Shown: positions 7,646 to 16,107, counted from the first letter of the stretch. The stretch: 27,835 nucleotides of DNA from CAZDDA01 sp964568045 (GCA_964568045.1 CAZMOL010000012.1:1-27835); one strand, 5' to 3'. Numbers and translations: made by a program. Notes: generated from the letters alone by a model not told the origin.

Positions 7646-9160
7646 ATGAACCGCCTTGTCCGCGATGTATTTTTGATGGCGCTTGCGACCGGAATCTCGC
7701 GCGTGTTTGGCCTGTTCCGCGATGTGACGATCGCCGATCGCTTCGGTGCAAGTGGAGTCTACGACGCCTTTCTCATTGCATTCTTCCTTCCGCATTTCCT
7801 CCGGCAGCTGCTGGCCGAGGGGGCGCTGTCGACGGCATTCGTACCGGTCTTCACCGAGACGCTGGTTACTGATAATGAGGCGAACCGCTTCGCCAGCAAC
7901 CTGTTGTCCCTTCTGATCGTCCTCTTCCCGCCTGTCATCGCCTGTGGAATCCTGCTTGCTCCAATCTATCTCCCCTTTTTGGCCAGCGGCTTTCCTCCGG
8001 AGAAGCTCTCACTGGCCGTTCGGCTGGCCCAGATGCTTTTCCCGTTCATTGCTCTTGTTGGCTTCGCGGCGGTGTTCATGGGCATATTGAATGCGCATCA
8101 TCGCTTCTTCGCTGCGTCGTTCGCTCCGGTTCTGTTCAACGTGGGTATGATCATCGGTGCCCTCTTCCTCTCTGCACGGTTTTCGGTCTTCCCGATCTAC
8201 GGGTTGGCGTTGGGAGCAATCCTGGGCGGAGCAGGACAGCTCCTGTTCCAGATTCCATCCCTCCGTCGAGTTGGATTTCGTTTTCGCTTCACCCTGCTGC
8301 CGCTTCATCCCGGCATTCGCCGGATGGTACGACTGATGGCCCCCGCTGTTGTTGCCCTCGCCGTGACCCAGATCAACCTTCTGGTTGATAACAAGATTGC
8401 CTCTCACCTGGGAGACGGAGGGATCTCCTCTCTCCAATATGCAATGCGCCTGTTCCAGCTTCCATTGGGAGTGTTTGCAGTGAGTATCGCAACTGCTCTA
8501 CTCCCCCGTTTTTCTGCCTCTTTGTCTCGCGGAGAGCACGAGCGATTCTCCGCGCAATTGGTCGATGGAATCAGCACGAGTGTGTTCGTCCTCCTTCCGG
8601 CAATGGTTGGGCTCTATGCTATCGGGCCTGAGATCATCCGGTTGTTGTTCGAACACGGCCGCTTTGCGGCTTCCGACACACTGCGCACTGCGCACGCCCT
8701 GTCGTTTTACGCTATTGGTATCCTTCCCTACGGATTGGTCTACCTGTTCACCCGCGCCTACTACGCGTTGGGGCGTACCGGTGTGCCGCTTATCGCCTCT
8801 TGTTGTGCAGTGGCTGCAAACATCGCCTTTGACCTCCTGTTGGTGGGGCCAATGCGCGAGGCGGGTCTGGCCTTGGCCACCTCGATCGCAGGGTGTGTGA
8901 GTGCCGCGATTCTTCTGGCCTTCCTGCGACGAAAGTGTCGCCTGAATGGCACACTCTTGGTCCAATTGATGAAGATTGTGCTGGGATCCGGCCTCGTCTT
9001 CGTCGCTTCCTGGGGTGTGCGCGGTGCAATTACCGGGGGCTCACGGACGTTGTCGGTTTTTGCCCCGGCGCTGGCGGGGATTTTATGCTATCTCGCCTAC
9101 AGTCGAATAAGTGGGCTGTGGGAACTGATCAGAGGCTACGGCGGAGATCATCGGGAGTGA
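7646..9160 (+). CDS. murJ: Lipid II flippase MurJ (MviN family)
   Basis: A 504-residue polytopic membrane protein of the MATE-like MVF superfamily that flips lipid II for peptidoglycan synthesis. The N-terminus RDVFLMALATGISRVFGLFRDVTIADRFGASGVYDAFLIAFFLPHFLR is the family hallmark (GLxRD, then DAFxxAFxxPxxLR). Further matches are EGALSTAFVPVF, MGILNAHHRFFAASFAPVLFN, LVDNKIASHLGDGGISSLQYA and FTRAYYALGRTGVP. About 14 hydrophobic helices can be counted. The 3' end overlaps the convergent Cys-rich gene by 32 bases. It may be coupled to a short open frame upstream through an ATGA overlap. Confidence 0.95.
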   Translation: MNRLVRDVFLMALATGISRVFGLFRDVTIADRFGASGVYDAFLIAFFLPHFLRQLLAEGALSTAFVPVFTETLVTDNEANRFASNLLSLLIVLFPPVIACGILLAPIYLPFLASGFPPEKLSLAVRLAQMLFPFIALVGFAAVFMGILNAHHRFFAASFAPVLFNVGMIIGALFLSARFSVFPIYGLALGAILGGAGQLLFQIPSLRRVGFRFRFTLLPLHPGIRRMVRLMAPAVVALAVTQINLLVDNKIASHLGDGGISSLQYAMRLFQLPLGVFAVSIATALLPRFSASLSRGEHERFSAQLVDGISTSVFVLLPAMVGLYAIGPEIIRLLFEHGRFAASDTLRTAHALSFYAIGILPYGLVYLFTRAYYALGRTGVPLIASCCAVAANIAFDLLLVGPMREAGLALATSIAGCVSAAILLAFLRRKCRLNGTLLVQLMKIVLGSGLVFVASWGVRGAITGGSRTLSVFAPALAGILCYLAYSRISGLWELIRGYGGDHRE

Positions 9161-9752
9161 CAATCAGGCCGCTTGGATCCTGCTGGGGTTTCTCGGGGAG
9201 GATTCCCTCCAGGTGAGCACTGAGGCCTTGAAGAAAAGCGCGCGGGGCCTCCGGGTCATGGAGCGTCTCCACGACTTTCCCCAGGCGGGTGAAGCCGTCT
9301 TTCACTCGCTCTCGCGACAGCGTGCCTTGTTGCAGCTTAGCAGCCAGATCCTCCCACAGGAGGCGCCCAAGCTGCGAGGGAGCCTGCGTTACAAGCTCGA
9401 TCGGCCCTAGCCGGCCGAGGAGTTCCGAAACGGTAGCTGACACCTGCGTGTCGGTCAGTCCTTCTATCCGTTCCGCGGCTTTTGAAAGCAGGTATTCCAA
9501 AGAGAAGAACAGCTGAAGGTCTTCTTCTCGATCGCGGAGATCAGAGTTGACTTTGATCCAGGCCTCGCGGTAGCGGGCGCCCTGCTTTTCCCGCTGAAAG
9601 GTTTCGTGCTGCTTGAGATGAGGACACGACGGCGGACAAGCGATCTTCACCAAGCGGTATTCCCCACAGCAGCGACTGCAGATCGGCCCGTCAAGACTTG
9701 GGCAATGACGATTGCCTCGGCGCTTGCCGCAGTGCCGGCACTCTTGCCTCAT
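9129..9752 (-). CDS. Cys-rich N-terminal protein, putative zinc ribbon
   Basis: A 207-residue protein with eight Cys in the first 43 residues: C5, C8, C17, C25, C28, C29, C39 and C43 (ECRHCGK, RHCPSLDGPICSRCCGEYRLV, CPPSCPHL). The spacing suggests a double zinc-binding module similar to uncharacterised proteins that carry a CPxLxxxICxxCCG-type start. The remaining 160 residues look helical and charged, with no catalytic motif I can name. It starts three bases after the sufT-like stop, so it belongs to the ftsH operon, and its end overlaps convergent murJ. Function unknown; nucleic-acid or protein binding is only an inference from the zinc module. Confidence 0.75.
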   Translation of the reverse strand: MRQECRHCGKRRGNRHCPSLDGPICSRCCGEYRLVKIACPPSCPHLKQHETFQREKQGARYREAWIKVNSDLRDREEDLQLFFSLEYLLSKAAERIEGLTDTQVSATVSELLGRLGPIELVTQAPSQLGRLLWEDLAAKLQQGTLSRERVKDGFTRLGKVVETLHDPEAPRAFLQGLSAHLEGILPEKPQQDPSGLIVTPDDLRRSL

Positions 9753-9755
9753 TGC

Positions 9756-10061
9756 TCAGCGTGTGTAGCCGAGCTGTTGTCTGGCTGCTTCGGAGAGTCG
9801 ATCCGGTGTCCAAGGTGGGTCCCAAATCAGACTGACCTCTACGTCGGCCTCCTCGAATGCTTGACGGACGGCTTGTTCAACGCTGCCGGCAAGCATTCCC
9901 GCCATAGGGCATCCGGGAGTTGTGAGAGTCATATCCACGCTGATCTTATTTGCATCTATTAGCACGTTGTAAATAAGTCCCAAATCGACTACGTTTATTC
10001 CCAGTTCCGGGTCGATCACGTTTTTCAGGCAAGAGGTGATCGCATCTGTAGTGACATTCAT
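9756..10061 (-). CDS. MIP18/DUF59 family protein (SufT/PaaD-like)
   Basis: A 101-residue protein of the MIP18 (DUF59) family, related to SufT, PaaD and the eukaryotic Fe-S assembly factor CIA2. Visible blocks are VIDPELGINVVDLGLIYNV, VDMTLTTPGCPM with the conserved Cys, and the C-terminal WDPPWTPDRLSEAAR. The start at ATG 10061 is fixed by GGAGG six bases upstream; the longer frame runs back into dxr. It follows dxr by 50 bases. A role in Fe-S cluster maturation is likely from the family. DXR is not an Fe-S enzyme, but the later MEP enzymes IspG and IspH are. Confidence 0.88.
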   Translation of the reverse strand: MNVTTDAITSCLKNVIDPELGINVVDLGLIYNVLIDANKISVDMTLTTPGCPMAGMLAGSVEQAVRQAFEEADVEVSLIWDPPWTPDRLSEAARQQLGYTR

Positions 10062-10111
10062 CGTGCCTCCTTCGCTTGCACGAGAGATTATACGTTCACT
10101 TGAAGGACGGC

Positions 10112-11302
10112 TCAAAGACAGAGCTTGCTCGCGACGTCTCTCGCCCAACGGTCGACGCGCAGGAGTGCATCTAGGTTCAAGCCGGCTTGGTCTACGGAGT
10201 TCGAGTCCCCGTATTCCGCCATCCAACGGGAAAGGACAGCATCAAGTCCACGGTCGATGCCAGTAAACGGGATGTCTGCGGCCAAGAAACGCTCGACGAG
10301 AACTTCGTCTGCCGCGTTGATCGCTGCCGGAGCAGTTCGTCCTTTCCTCGCTGCCTCGAGGACAGTTGCGAAGGCAGGAAAGCGCCCGTCATCGAGTGGT
10401 TCGAAAATCATCTGCGAGATTTCCTGAAAGGCAAGGCGGGGAAGATCCGTGTTCACGCGTTCCGGACAGGTCAAAGCGTACTGGATGGGAACCCGCATGT
10501 CCGGAGAGGCAAGCTGGGCGAGAACCGAGCCATCGTGGTATTCGACAAATCCATGTATCACCGAGTCAGGGTGCACAACGACGTCAATCCGATCGTAGGG
10601 AAGAGAAAACAGGTGATGGGCCTCGATTACCTCGAATCCCTTGTTCACCATCGTGGCCGAATCGATGGTGATCCGGCTTCCCATTGACCAATTGGGGTGC
10701 CGGAGAGCCTCTTGCGGTTGTACACGGCTCAGGTTCTTTGTTGGCGTACGCAAGAAAGGTCCACCGGAGGCCGTCAGGATCACCCGCCGGACCTCGGAGC
10801 CTTTCCCGGCGAGCAGACACTGGAACAGGGCGTTGTGCTCAGAGTCGATCGGAAGAATCGCTCCTCCGCGTTCTCGAAGAAGCTGGGTCACCAGCTCGCC
10901 CCCGATCACCAGGCTCTCCTTGTTGGCAAGGGCGACCGTCCGTCCCAACGACAGCGCTGCCAGAGTGGGGGCAAGCCCCACCGCCCCTACAAGTGCGTTA
11001 ACGATCAGATCCGCCTCGGGGAGTTGTGCGAGCTCCTCCAGACCGGGGTCTCCAACGAGAACCCGCAGACGCGGGAACCGCCTCCTGAGGAGCTCTGCCC
11101 CGGAAGTTTCTGCCACGCACGCAGCCGCAGGACGGTGGCGTACGATCTGGTCGGTCAATCGGTCGATGTTCCTACCGGCAGCGAATCCCACCATAGAAAA
11201 CGCGTAGCCGCGTTGGTTGAGACGTTCGATAACGTCGATGGTCTGGACGCCGATGGATCCGGTTGACCCGAGGATTACGACGCGACGCTCGGGGTGAGGC
11301 AT
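10112..11302 (-). CDS. dxr: 1-deoxy-D-xylulose 5-phosphate reductoisomerase
   Basis: A 396-residue enzyme for the committed step of the MEP isoprenoid pathway, converting DXP to MEP with NADPH and a divalent metal. Blocks in order: VVILGSTGSIGVQTIDVI (NADPH fold), LANKESLVIGGELV, LPIDSEHNALFQCL (metal-binding Asp and Glu), LTASGGPFLRTP, HPNWSMGSRITIDSATMVNKG and VVHPDSVIHGFVEYHDGS. Length is normal. ATG 11302 overlaps the ftsH TGA by one base (TGATG); a TTG at 11305 is the only other nearby option. The ribosome site is weak, so re-initiation after ftsH is likely. Confidence 0.97.
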   Translation of the reverse strand: MPHPERRVVILGSTGSIGVQTIDVIERLNQRGYAFSMVGFAAGRNIDRLTDQIVRHRPAAACVAETSGAELLRRRFPRLRVLVGDPGLEELAQLPEADLIVNALVGAVGLAPTLAALSLGRTVALANKESLVIGGELVTQLLRERGGAILPIDSEHNALFQCLLAGKGSEVRRVILTASGGPFLRTPTKNLSRVQPQEALRHPNWSMGSRITIDSATMVNKGFEVIEAHHLFSLPYDRIDVVVHPDSVIHGFVEYHDGSVLAQLASPDMRVPIQYALTCPERVNTDLPRLAFQEISQMIFEPLDDGRFPAFATVLEAARKGRTAPAAINAADEVLVERFLAADIPFTGIDRGLDAVLSRWMAEYGDSNSVDQAGLNLDALLRVDRWARDVASKLCL

Positions 11303-13134
11303 CAAGTAGCCGGGGCGGGGAGCAGCTGTGTAAACAGGGCATCAAGCTCGGTTCCTGCAATCTCTTCCTTAGCGAGCACCTCGTTTGCTAGGCCATCCAG
11401 GGCGCTTCGGTACTTCTGGAGAAGCTGCTTTGCCTTCTCGTAGGAGCGCATCAGCAGGCCCCGAATCTCGCGATCGGCAAGCGACGAGATCTCCTCGGAA
11501 TGCTCGTTGCTCTTGATGATCTCTTCGCCGAGGAAGACATCGACCCGCTCGCGGCCGAGACTGATCGGACCCAGCTCCTCATTCATGCCCCATTCGATCA
11601 CCATCTTAGTCGCCAGTCGGGTGGCTTCGCGCAGGTCACTGCTTGAGCCGGCAGTGAACTCGTTGAACACCAGCTCCTCGGCGGCCCGACCTCCGAGTGC
11701 GAACACCAACTCGTTCTTGTACTCTTCCTGGGTCGGCAAGTACCTCTCCTCCAGGGGAAAGGACTGCGTGACTCCCATTGTGTGAGTTCGAGGAAGAATG
11801 GATATCTTGTGCACCGCACGGTCCTCCTTCTGCAACAAGTGACCGAGCAACGCGTGGCCGCTCTCGTGATACGCGGTAATCCGCCGCTCCTTCTCCGTGG
11901 GCACGACGCTCTTTCGTTTGAGGCCGAGCCACACTCTGTCCGTTGCTTCCTCGAAATCGGCCATGTCGATGACGGCCTTGTCTTTGCGGGCAGCCAGCAG
12001 CGCTGCTTCGTTGCACAGGTTGCGCAGGTCCGCCCCGACGAAGCCGGGTGTTTTGCGAGCCAGTATTGATGGATCGATGTCATCAGCAATGACTTTGTCT
12101 CGAAGATGGACCTTGAGGATTTCCTCGCGATCCTTCAGAACGGGATAAGGGACGACGACCCGACGGTCGAATCGACCAGGGCGAAGGAGTGCGGGATCGA
12201 GCACGTCCGGGCGGTTTGTTGCAGCGAGAATGATGATTCCCTTGTTCGGTTGGAATCCGTCCATTTCCGCCAACAGCTGATTCAGGGTCTGCTCGCGTTC
12301 GTCGTGCCCCCCACCCAGGCCGGCTCCCCGCTTTCTGCCTACTGCGTCAAGTTCGTCGATGAAGATGATGCACGGGGCGCTTGCCTTCGCCTTTTCAAAC
12401 ATGTCGCGGACTCGGGCCGCACCAACGCCGACGAACATCTCCACGAAGTCCGATCCGCTGATGGCGAAGAAGGGGACCTTTGCTTCGCCGGCAATCGCTT
12501 TCGCTAACAGGGTTTTTCCCGTCCCCGGTGCCCCGACCAGCAACACACCCTTGGGGATCTGTGCGCCCAGGCGCGAGAAACGCTTCTGGTCCCCCAGGTA
12601 CTCGACGATCTCCTGCACCTCTTCTTTGACCTCCACGACGCCGGCAACGTCGGCAAACGTCACCTCGGTGGTGTCGGGCCGAACCAGTTTCGCCTTCGAT
12701 TGGCCGAACGAGAGAGCTCCGCCGCCCTGGGTGCGACGCATGATGTAGATCCAAACGCCAATCAGAAGCACGATCGGAAGCAGCGACGCGAGAATGGACA
12801 AAAACCAGTTGCTGCCCGATGACTCTTCGTATTTCACCTGTACCCCGTGGTTCAGCAACAACGGCTCATAAAGGGTCTTGTCGTCCGGAAGCTGGACAAA
12901 GATCGTTCCGCCATCGACAGTCGTTCCCTTGGCCCGGTTGTCCTTAATCGAGACAGTGGTTACTTGATCGTTCTCCACGAACGTCCGAAACAGTGAATAG
13001 TCGATCTCGTTGCGATTATTGCCGCTGCCGAACAGGGTCTGAAGCAGAATCAGACCCACGATGACGATGACAGTGATAAACGCGATATTTCTCAAGTTTC
13101 TGTTGCGCAAGTCTTTCAAGGGGTCCTTTTCCAT
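11302..13134 (-). CDS. ftsH: ATP-dependent zinc metalloprotease FtsH
   Basis: A 610-residue membrane AAA+ protease for quality control of membrane and short-lived proteins. Two transmembrane helices flank a periplasmic domain: about residues 13-32 (NIAFITVIVIVGLILLQTLF) and about 104-126. The AAA domain has VGAPGTGKT (Walker A), IIFIDELDAVG (Walker B) and the second region of homology ending DPALLRPGRFDR. The zinc site is HESGH (HExxH) plus the downstream Asp of SSSDLREATRLA. The start at ATG 13134 is supported by GAGGAG six bases upstream; the open frame extends further but without a ribosome site. It is the first gene of a four-gene operon with a strong promoter. Confidence 0.97.
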   Translation of the reverse strand: MEKDPLKDLRNRNLRNIAFITVIVIVGLILLQTLFGSGNNRNEIDYSLFRTFVENDQVTTVSIKDNRAKGTTVDGGTIFVQLPDDKTLYEPLLLNHGVQVKYEESSGSNWFLSILASLLPIVLLIGVWIYIMRRTQGGGALSFGQSKAKLVRPDTTEVTFADVAGVVEVKEEVQEIVEYLGDQKRFSRLGAQIPKGVLLVGAPGTGKTLLAKAIAGEAKVPFFAISGSDFVEMFVGVGAARVRDMFEKAKASAPCIIFIDELDAVGRKRGAGLGGGHDEREQTLNQLLAEMDGFQPNKGIIILAATNRPDVLDPALLRPGRFDRRVVVPYPVLKDREEILKVHLRDKVIADDIDPSILARKTPGFVGADLRNLCNEAALLAARKDKAVIDMADFEEATDRVWLGLKRKSVVPTEKERRITAYHESGHALLGHLLQKEDRAVHKISILPRTHTMGVTQSFPLEERYLPTQEEYKNELVFALGGRAAEELVFNEFTAGSSSDLREATRLATKMVIEWGMNEELGPISLGRERVDVFLGEEIIKSNEHSEEISSLADREIRGLLMRSYEKAKQLLQKYRSALDGLANEVLAKEEIAGTELDALFTQLLPAPAT

Positions 13135-13161
13135 GATCCACTCCTCAAAGCATCCATGAGG

Positions 13162-13190
13162 ATTGTAGCATTCCCTCTTCGTTACGTCAA
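13162..13190 (-). promoter_or_regulatory. Sigma-70 type promoter of the ftsH-dxr operon
   Basis: On the minus strand TTGACG (13190-13185) and TACAAT (13167-13162) are spaced by 17 bases. The predicted start is near 13155, about 20 bases before the ftsH ATG. Hexamers and spacing match the rplI promoter exactly. Confidence 0.75.
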
Positions 13191-13279
13191 ACCGGGTACA
13201 GTACCGCGCTTGCTCTTCCCGGCGCGGGGGTAGCAATCAGGGTGTCGCAGCGTGAGCCGGTCTGTCGGGGACCAAGCGG

Positions 13280-13930
13280 CTAGCGGCGGACGAATCGCCT
13301 CCAGATCTGCAAGTTAGGGAAACAGCGTTCGTTACGGTGAATGATACGGACGATGTTCCCTCTGTGGGTGAACCAGACAAACGCTGCCAATGCCGCAGTC
13401 AGTCCGAGGAGCAGAGTTGGGTACTGCGCGGCGGCGTATGCATTGAGCAGGACGATGGTCAGTGGAATCGTTAGGGCCGCAAGCAGTGAGCCCAGAGAAA
13501 CCCAGCCTGTGGAGAAGAGGGCGACCGCAAAGACTCCTGCCGCTATTCCCACCGGGATTGGGGCAATTGCCAGGAGCATCCCCCCACCGGTGGCCACGCC
13601 CTTTCCTCCTCGAAAACCGATGTAGATCGGGAACACATGGCCGATGACCGCAGCGGCTCCGCACAGGATAGGCAGGATTGTGGGCTCAACAGGAAACGGG
13701 CCAAACGGAAGGCGCGAGATCAGTGTCGCAGCAACAGCACCTTTGCCCACGTCTACGATCGATACTGGAACACCGCCCTTCCAACCGAGAACTCGCCACG
13801 CGTTCGTCCCTCCAACGTTGCCGCTTCCATGCTTGCGGACGTCAATTCCTTTAAGAAGCTTTCCCGCAATCGCTGCAGAAGGGATGGCGCCTATGAGATA
13901 CGCGATCAGAAGTACCCCGGCAAGTCCCAC
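13280..13930 (-). CDS. plsY: Acyl-phosphate:glycerol-3-phosphate acyltransferase PlsY
   Basis: A 216-residue integral membrane enzyme that acylates glycerol-3-phosphate with acyl-phosphate to give lysophosphatidic acid. The three conserved loops are visible: IPSAAIAGKLLKGIDVRKHGSGNVGGTNAWRVLGW, then GHVFPIYIGFRGGKGVATGGGMLLA, then TLLLGLTAALAAFVWFTHRGNIVRI near the end. Several hydrophobic helices fit the seven-helix fold. The start codon is GTG at 13930, overlapping the TAG of the upstream FakA-DegV gene by one base (TAGTG), so the pair is tightly coupled. That pairing makes functional sense, since Fak produces the acyl-phosphate PlsY uses. Confidence 0.95.
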   Translation of the reverse strand: MGLAGVLLIAYLIGAIPSAAIAGKLLKGIDVRKHGSGNVGGTNAWRVLGWKGGVPVSIVDVGKGAVAATLISRLPFGPFPVEPTILPILCGAAAVIGHVFPIYIGFRGGKGVATGGGMLLAIAPIPVGIAAGVFAVALFSTGWVSLGSLLAALTIPLTIVLLNAYAAAQYPTLLLGLTAALAAFVWFTHRGNIVRIIHRNERCFPNLQIWRRFVRR

Positions 13931-15798
13931 TATTTCTCCATTGTGTCCTGCGCGGTCATCCGCCCAATCGGCCCGGCGTCGAGAACAGCGATCGCGGTTC
14001 CTCCCGGACCGGCGTGGGTACCCAAAGCGGGAGTGGCATTCGTTACCATGACCGGAGATCTTGGGAATCGATGGCGAAGCGACTTGGCGTAGCGCGTGGC
14101 CAATTCAACGGCATCCGAGTGTGCCAGGATGAACGCCGGCGCGTCCATCTTCTCTGCGCACTCTGTGGCGAGACTGAGCGTCTTTCTCATCGCACGCCGT
14201 TGTCCGATTGCCTTGCCAGCGACGGCAATTGTCCCCTCCTTGACGGTGAGGATCGGTTTCAGGTGGAGCCATTCAGCAATCCTGCCTTGGATAGGGGAGA
14301 GCCTTCCCCCGCGCACAAAATACTCAACCGTGGGAACGAACACGAAAATGTTCGTGCTCGCGGCAGCTTCTTCACTGAGTCGGCGGCAAGCAGCGAGCGA
14401 AAGCCCGGCCGCGACGGCGCGCGCAGCTGCCCACACTAAAAGGCCCTGCGCACCCGAGGCGGAGCGGCTATCGATAACCTCGATCGGTACACCCGTCTCG
14501 TTGCTCACCGTGCGGGCAGCGGTCAGTGCGACTTGGTACGTGCCGGAGACTTCGGATGAAACATGGATCGACAGGATCCCGGCACAGTATCGTGCCAGGT
14601 ATCGGTAGACGCGGAGAAACTCAGCCGGGCTCGGCTGAGAGGTCTTGGGCAGGACCTGTGAACGTGCGAGTTTGGCGTAGAACTGCTTGGGGGTGATCTC
14701 CACTCGGTCGAGGTACTCCTCCTCGCCGAACGCGACCTGTACGGGAACTACGTGTATTCGCTCCGCCGTCAGAAAGGACAACGGCAGATCGCAAATAGAA
14801 TCCGTCACCACAGCGACTCCCGACCGGTCGACTTCTCCGGGGGCCCCTTCCACCTGTGCCAGCATGTCCTCCACCCTGTGGGAACGGATCTTTCCCAGCT
14901 CGGCGAGCGTCTCCAAGACGTAGGCCGGGGCGTTGGAGTGCAAGTGTACGTGTACTTCTCGCTCGGTACCTGCCACCACAATCGAATCCCCCAATGATGC
15001 AAGACGGCTCTTCAATGCGGCACGATCGATTCGGTCTCCAACGACGGCGGCCTCGGTGCAATAGCGGAAATCAATTCTCTGAGTCGGGGCGCCGCGCACC
15101 GGGGTGGCGGCCGGTTTGGGTTCTTGTTCCACAACCTTCACTGCCACCTTTCCACGCTTGAAGTAATCGAGGATGCCTTCGAGGAAATTGACGAAACCGA
15201 GTGCGCCGGCATCGACCACGCCTGCCTTCCTCAGAACAGCGAGTTGGTTTGTCGTTTCTGCAAGGGAGCGCTGTGCAACCCGTACGCCTTCCTCCATGAG
15301 GGGGATGAAATCACCGAGACGCCCGGCCTGGAGGGTCACGTGATCGGCAAAGTCGCTCATCACCGTGAGGATTGTTCCCTCCTGCGGTGCAGCCAGCGCT
15401 TCGCGAGCCCTTGTGGCGGCACGCTTCGCCGCCGCCACGAACTTGGCGACGGAAACACGAAGCTGGTCGGACGCCCCCTCGTGCAAACCTTGGAGAAACT
15501 GGGCCATGATGACCCCGGAATTTCCGCGCGCCCCGGCGAGGGCGGAAGAAGCAATCGTCTCACTGACGGCCGCGAAGGAGGGCTGTGGTCGTTTGAGCGC
15601 GTGCAGTACTGCACGCATCGTTGCCGCCAAATTTGACCCGGTATCCGAATCAGGCACCGGGAAGACGTTGATCAGATTAAGGTAATCCTTGTTGGCGATG
15701 ACCCGGTGTGCGCCTGCAATGACCGCCTGTCGAAGACGCTCGCCGCTCAGATAACGAATTTCCCCATCGCTCTTCTTTGCCACCACGCTTCCTATCAT
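13930..15798 (-). CDS. DAK2 (FakA-like)-DegV fusion, putative fatty-acid kinase
   Basis: A protein of about 622 residues joining two partners usually encoded separately. The N-terminal half is a FakA/DAK2 kinase region: INVFPVPDSDTGSNLAATM (the Mg-ATP Asp cluster), SSALAGARGNSGVIMAQFL, GTILTVMSDFAD, VVDAGALGFVNFLEG, then a FakA middle-domain-like stretch (FRYCTEAAVV, GDSIVVAGTEREVHVHLHSN). The C-terminal half, from about residue 365, is a complete DegV/FakB fatty-acid carrier: VAVVTDSICDLP, VVPVQVAFGEEEYLDR, LPKTSQPSPAEF, SIHVSSEVSGTYQVA, VIDSRSASGAQG and TVEYFVRGGRLSPIQGRIA. The start is uncertain: ATG 15798 has a poor ribosome site, whereas AGGA inside codons 2-4 suits GTG at 15786 or 15783. 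It overlaps plsY by one base. Confidence 0.9.
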   Translation of the reverse strand: MIGSVVAKKSDGEIRYLSGERLRQAVIAGAHRVIANKDYLNLINVFPVPDSDTGSNLAATMRAVLHALKRPQPSFAAVSETIASSALAGARGNSGVIMAQFLQGLHEGASDQLRVSVAKFVAAAKRAATRAREALAAPQEGTILTVMSDFADHVTLQAGRLGDFIPLMEEGVRVAQRSLAETTNQLAVLRKAGVVDAGALGFVNFLEGILDYFKRGKVAVKVVEQEPKPAATPVRGAPTQRIDFRYCTEAAVVGDRIDRAALKSRLASLGDSIVVAGTEREVHVHLHSNAPAYVLETLAELGKIRSHRVEDMLAQVEGAPGEVDRSGVAVVTDSICDLPLSFLTAERIHVVPVQVAFGEEEYLDRVEITPKQFYAKLARSQVLPKTSQPSPAEFLRVYRYLARYCAGILSIHVSSEVSGTYQVALTAARTVSNETGVPIEVIDSRSASGAQGLLVWAAARAVAAGLSLAACRRLSEEAAASTNIFVFVPTVEYFVRGGRLSPIQGRIAEWLHLKPILTVKEGTIAVAGKAIGQRRAMRKTLSLATECAEKMDAPAFILAHSDAVELATRYAKSLRHRFPRSPVMVTNATPALGTHAGPGGTAIAVLDAGPIGRMTAQDTMEK

Positions 15799-15849
15799 AC
15801 CACCAATGCAGTGCGGTGCAAAGAACCTCTCTCCGAGAGTCAGACGTCC

Positions 15850-15879
15850 TTGACAGCGACAGGTGAGTTGTGCTAGAGT
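15850..15879 (+). promoter_or_regulatory. Promoter for the Asn-leader and asparagine synthetase gene
   Basis: TTGACA (perfect -35) at 15850-15855 and TAGAGT at 15874-15879, 18-base spacer. The predicted start is near 15886, about 25 bases before the leader ORF and about 220 bases before the synthetase gene. It lies back to back with the FakA-DegV gene. Confidence 0.6.
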
Positions 15880-15910
15880 GGCGCATCTCTTGGTCAAAGG
15901 GGTGGTTGTG

Positions 15911-16027
15911 ATGAAGACACCTTGCGTTGCACGGCAACTTGAATCAGCCTTCCGCGTGACGAATCACTCCAATCGTGCCTTTCCCCGTATGGCCAATACC
16001 AACGCCCCTTGCGGGGCGCAACTCTAG
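15911..16027 (+). CDS. Putative Asn-containing leader peptide
   Basis: A 38-codon ORF with its own ribosome site (GGGGTGG at about 15899-15905, about five bases before the ATG). It begins MKTPCVARQLESAFRV and continues TNHSNRAF, then MANTNAPCGAQL, then TAG. Four of its last 22 codons are Asn (AAT 15962, AAT 15971, AAT 15995, AAC 16001). The last two stand directly before a 6-bp GC hairpin, CGCCCC-TTGC-GGGGCG (16003-16018). It sits between a promoter and an asparagine synthetase-like gene, the layout of a ribosome-mediated attenuator. No clear downstream intrinsic terminator is visible, so the mechanism is unproven. It could also be chance coding in a 5' leader. Confidence 0.45.
   Translation: MKTPCVARQLESAFRVTNHSNRAFPRMANTNAPCGAQL
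16003..16018 (+). promoter_or_regulatory. GC hairpin at the end of the leader ORF
   Basis: CGCCCC and GGGGCG form a perfect 6-bp stem with a TTGC loop, overlapping leader codons 31-36. In addition GTTGC at 15926-15930 can pair either with GCAAC at 15934-15938 or with GCAAC at 16018-16022, so two alternative folds are possible. No T-run follows, so it is not a simple terminator. Confidence 0.5.
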
Positions 16028-16107
16028 TACCTGTTAGTCCTTCCTTTTCTTGAAGTTTCTTTAAGCTTCCTATTGGATCCAGCTGTATTCCTGGAGAGGA
16101 GAGTCCG

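Noticed and set aside
10180..10222. tRNA-3'-end-like sequence (GTTCGAGTCCCCG followed by CCGCCA)
   Set aside because: No matching acceptor stem, D-arm or anticodon arm lies upstream. The stretch is inside the conserved C-terminus of dxr on the other strand.
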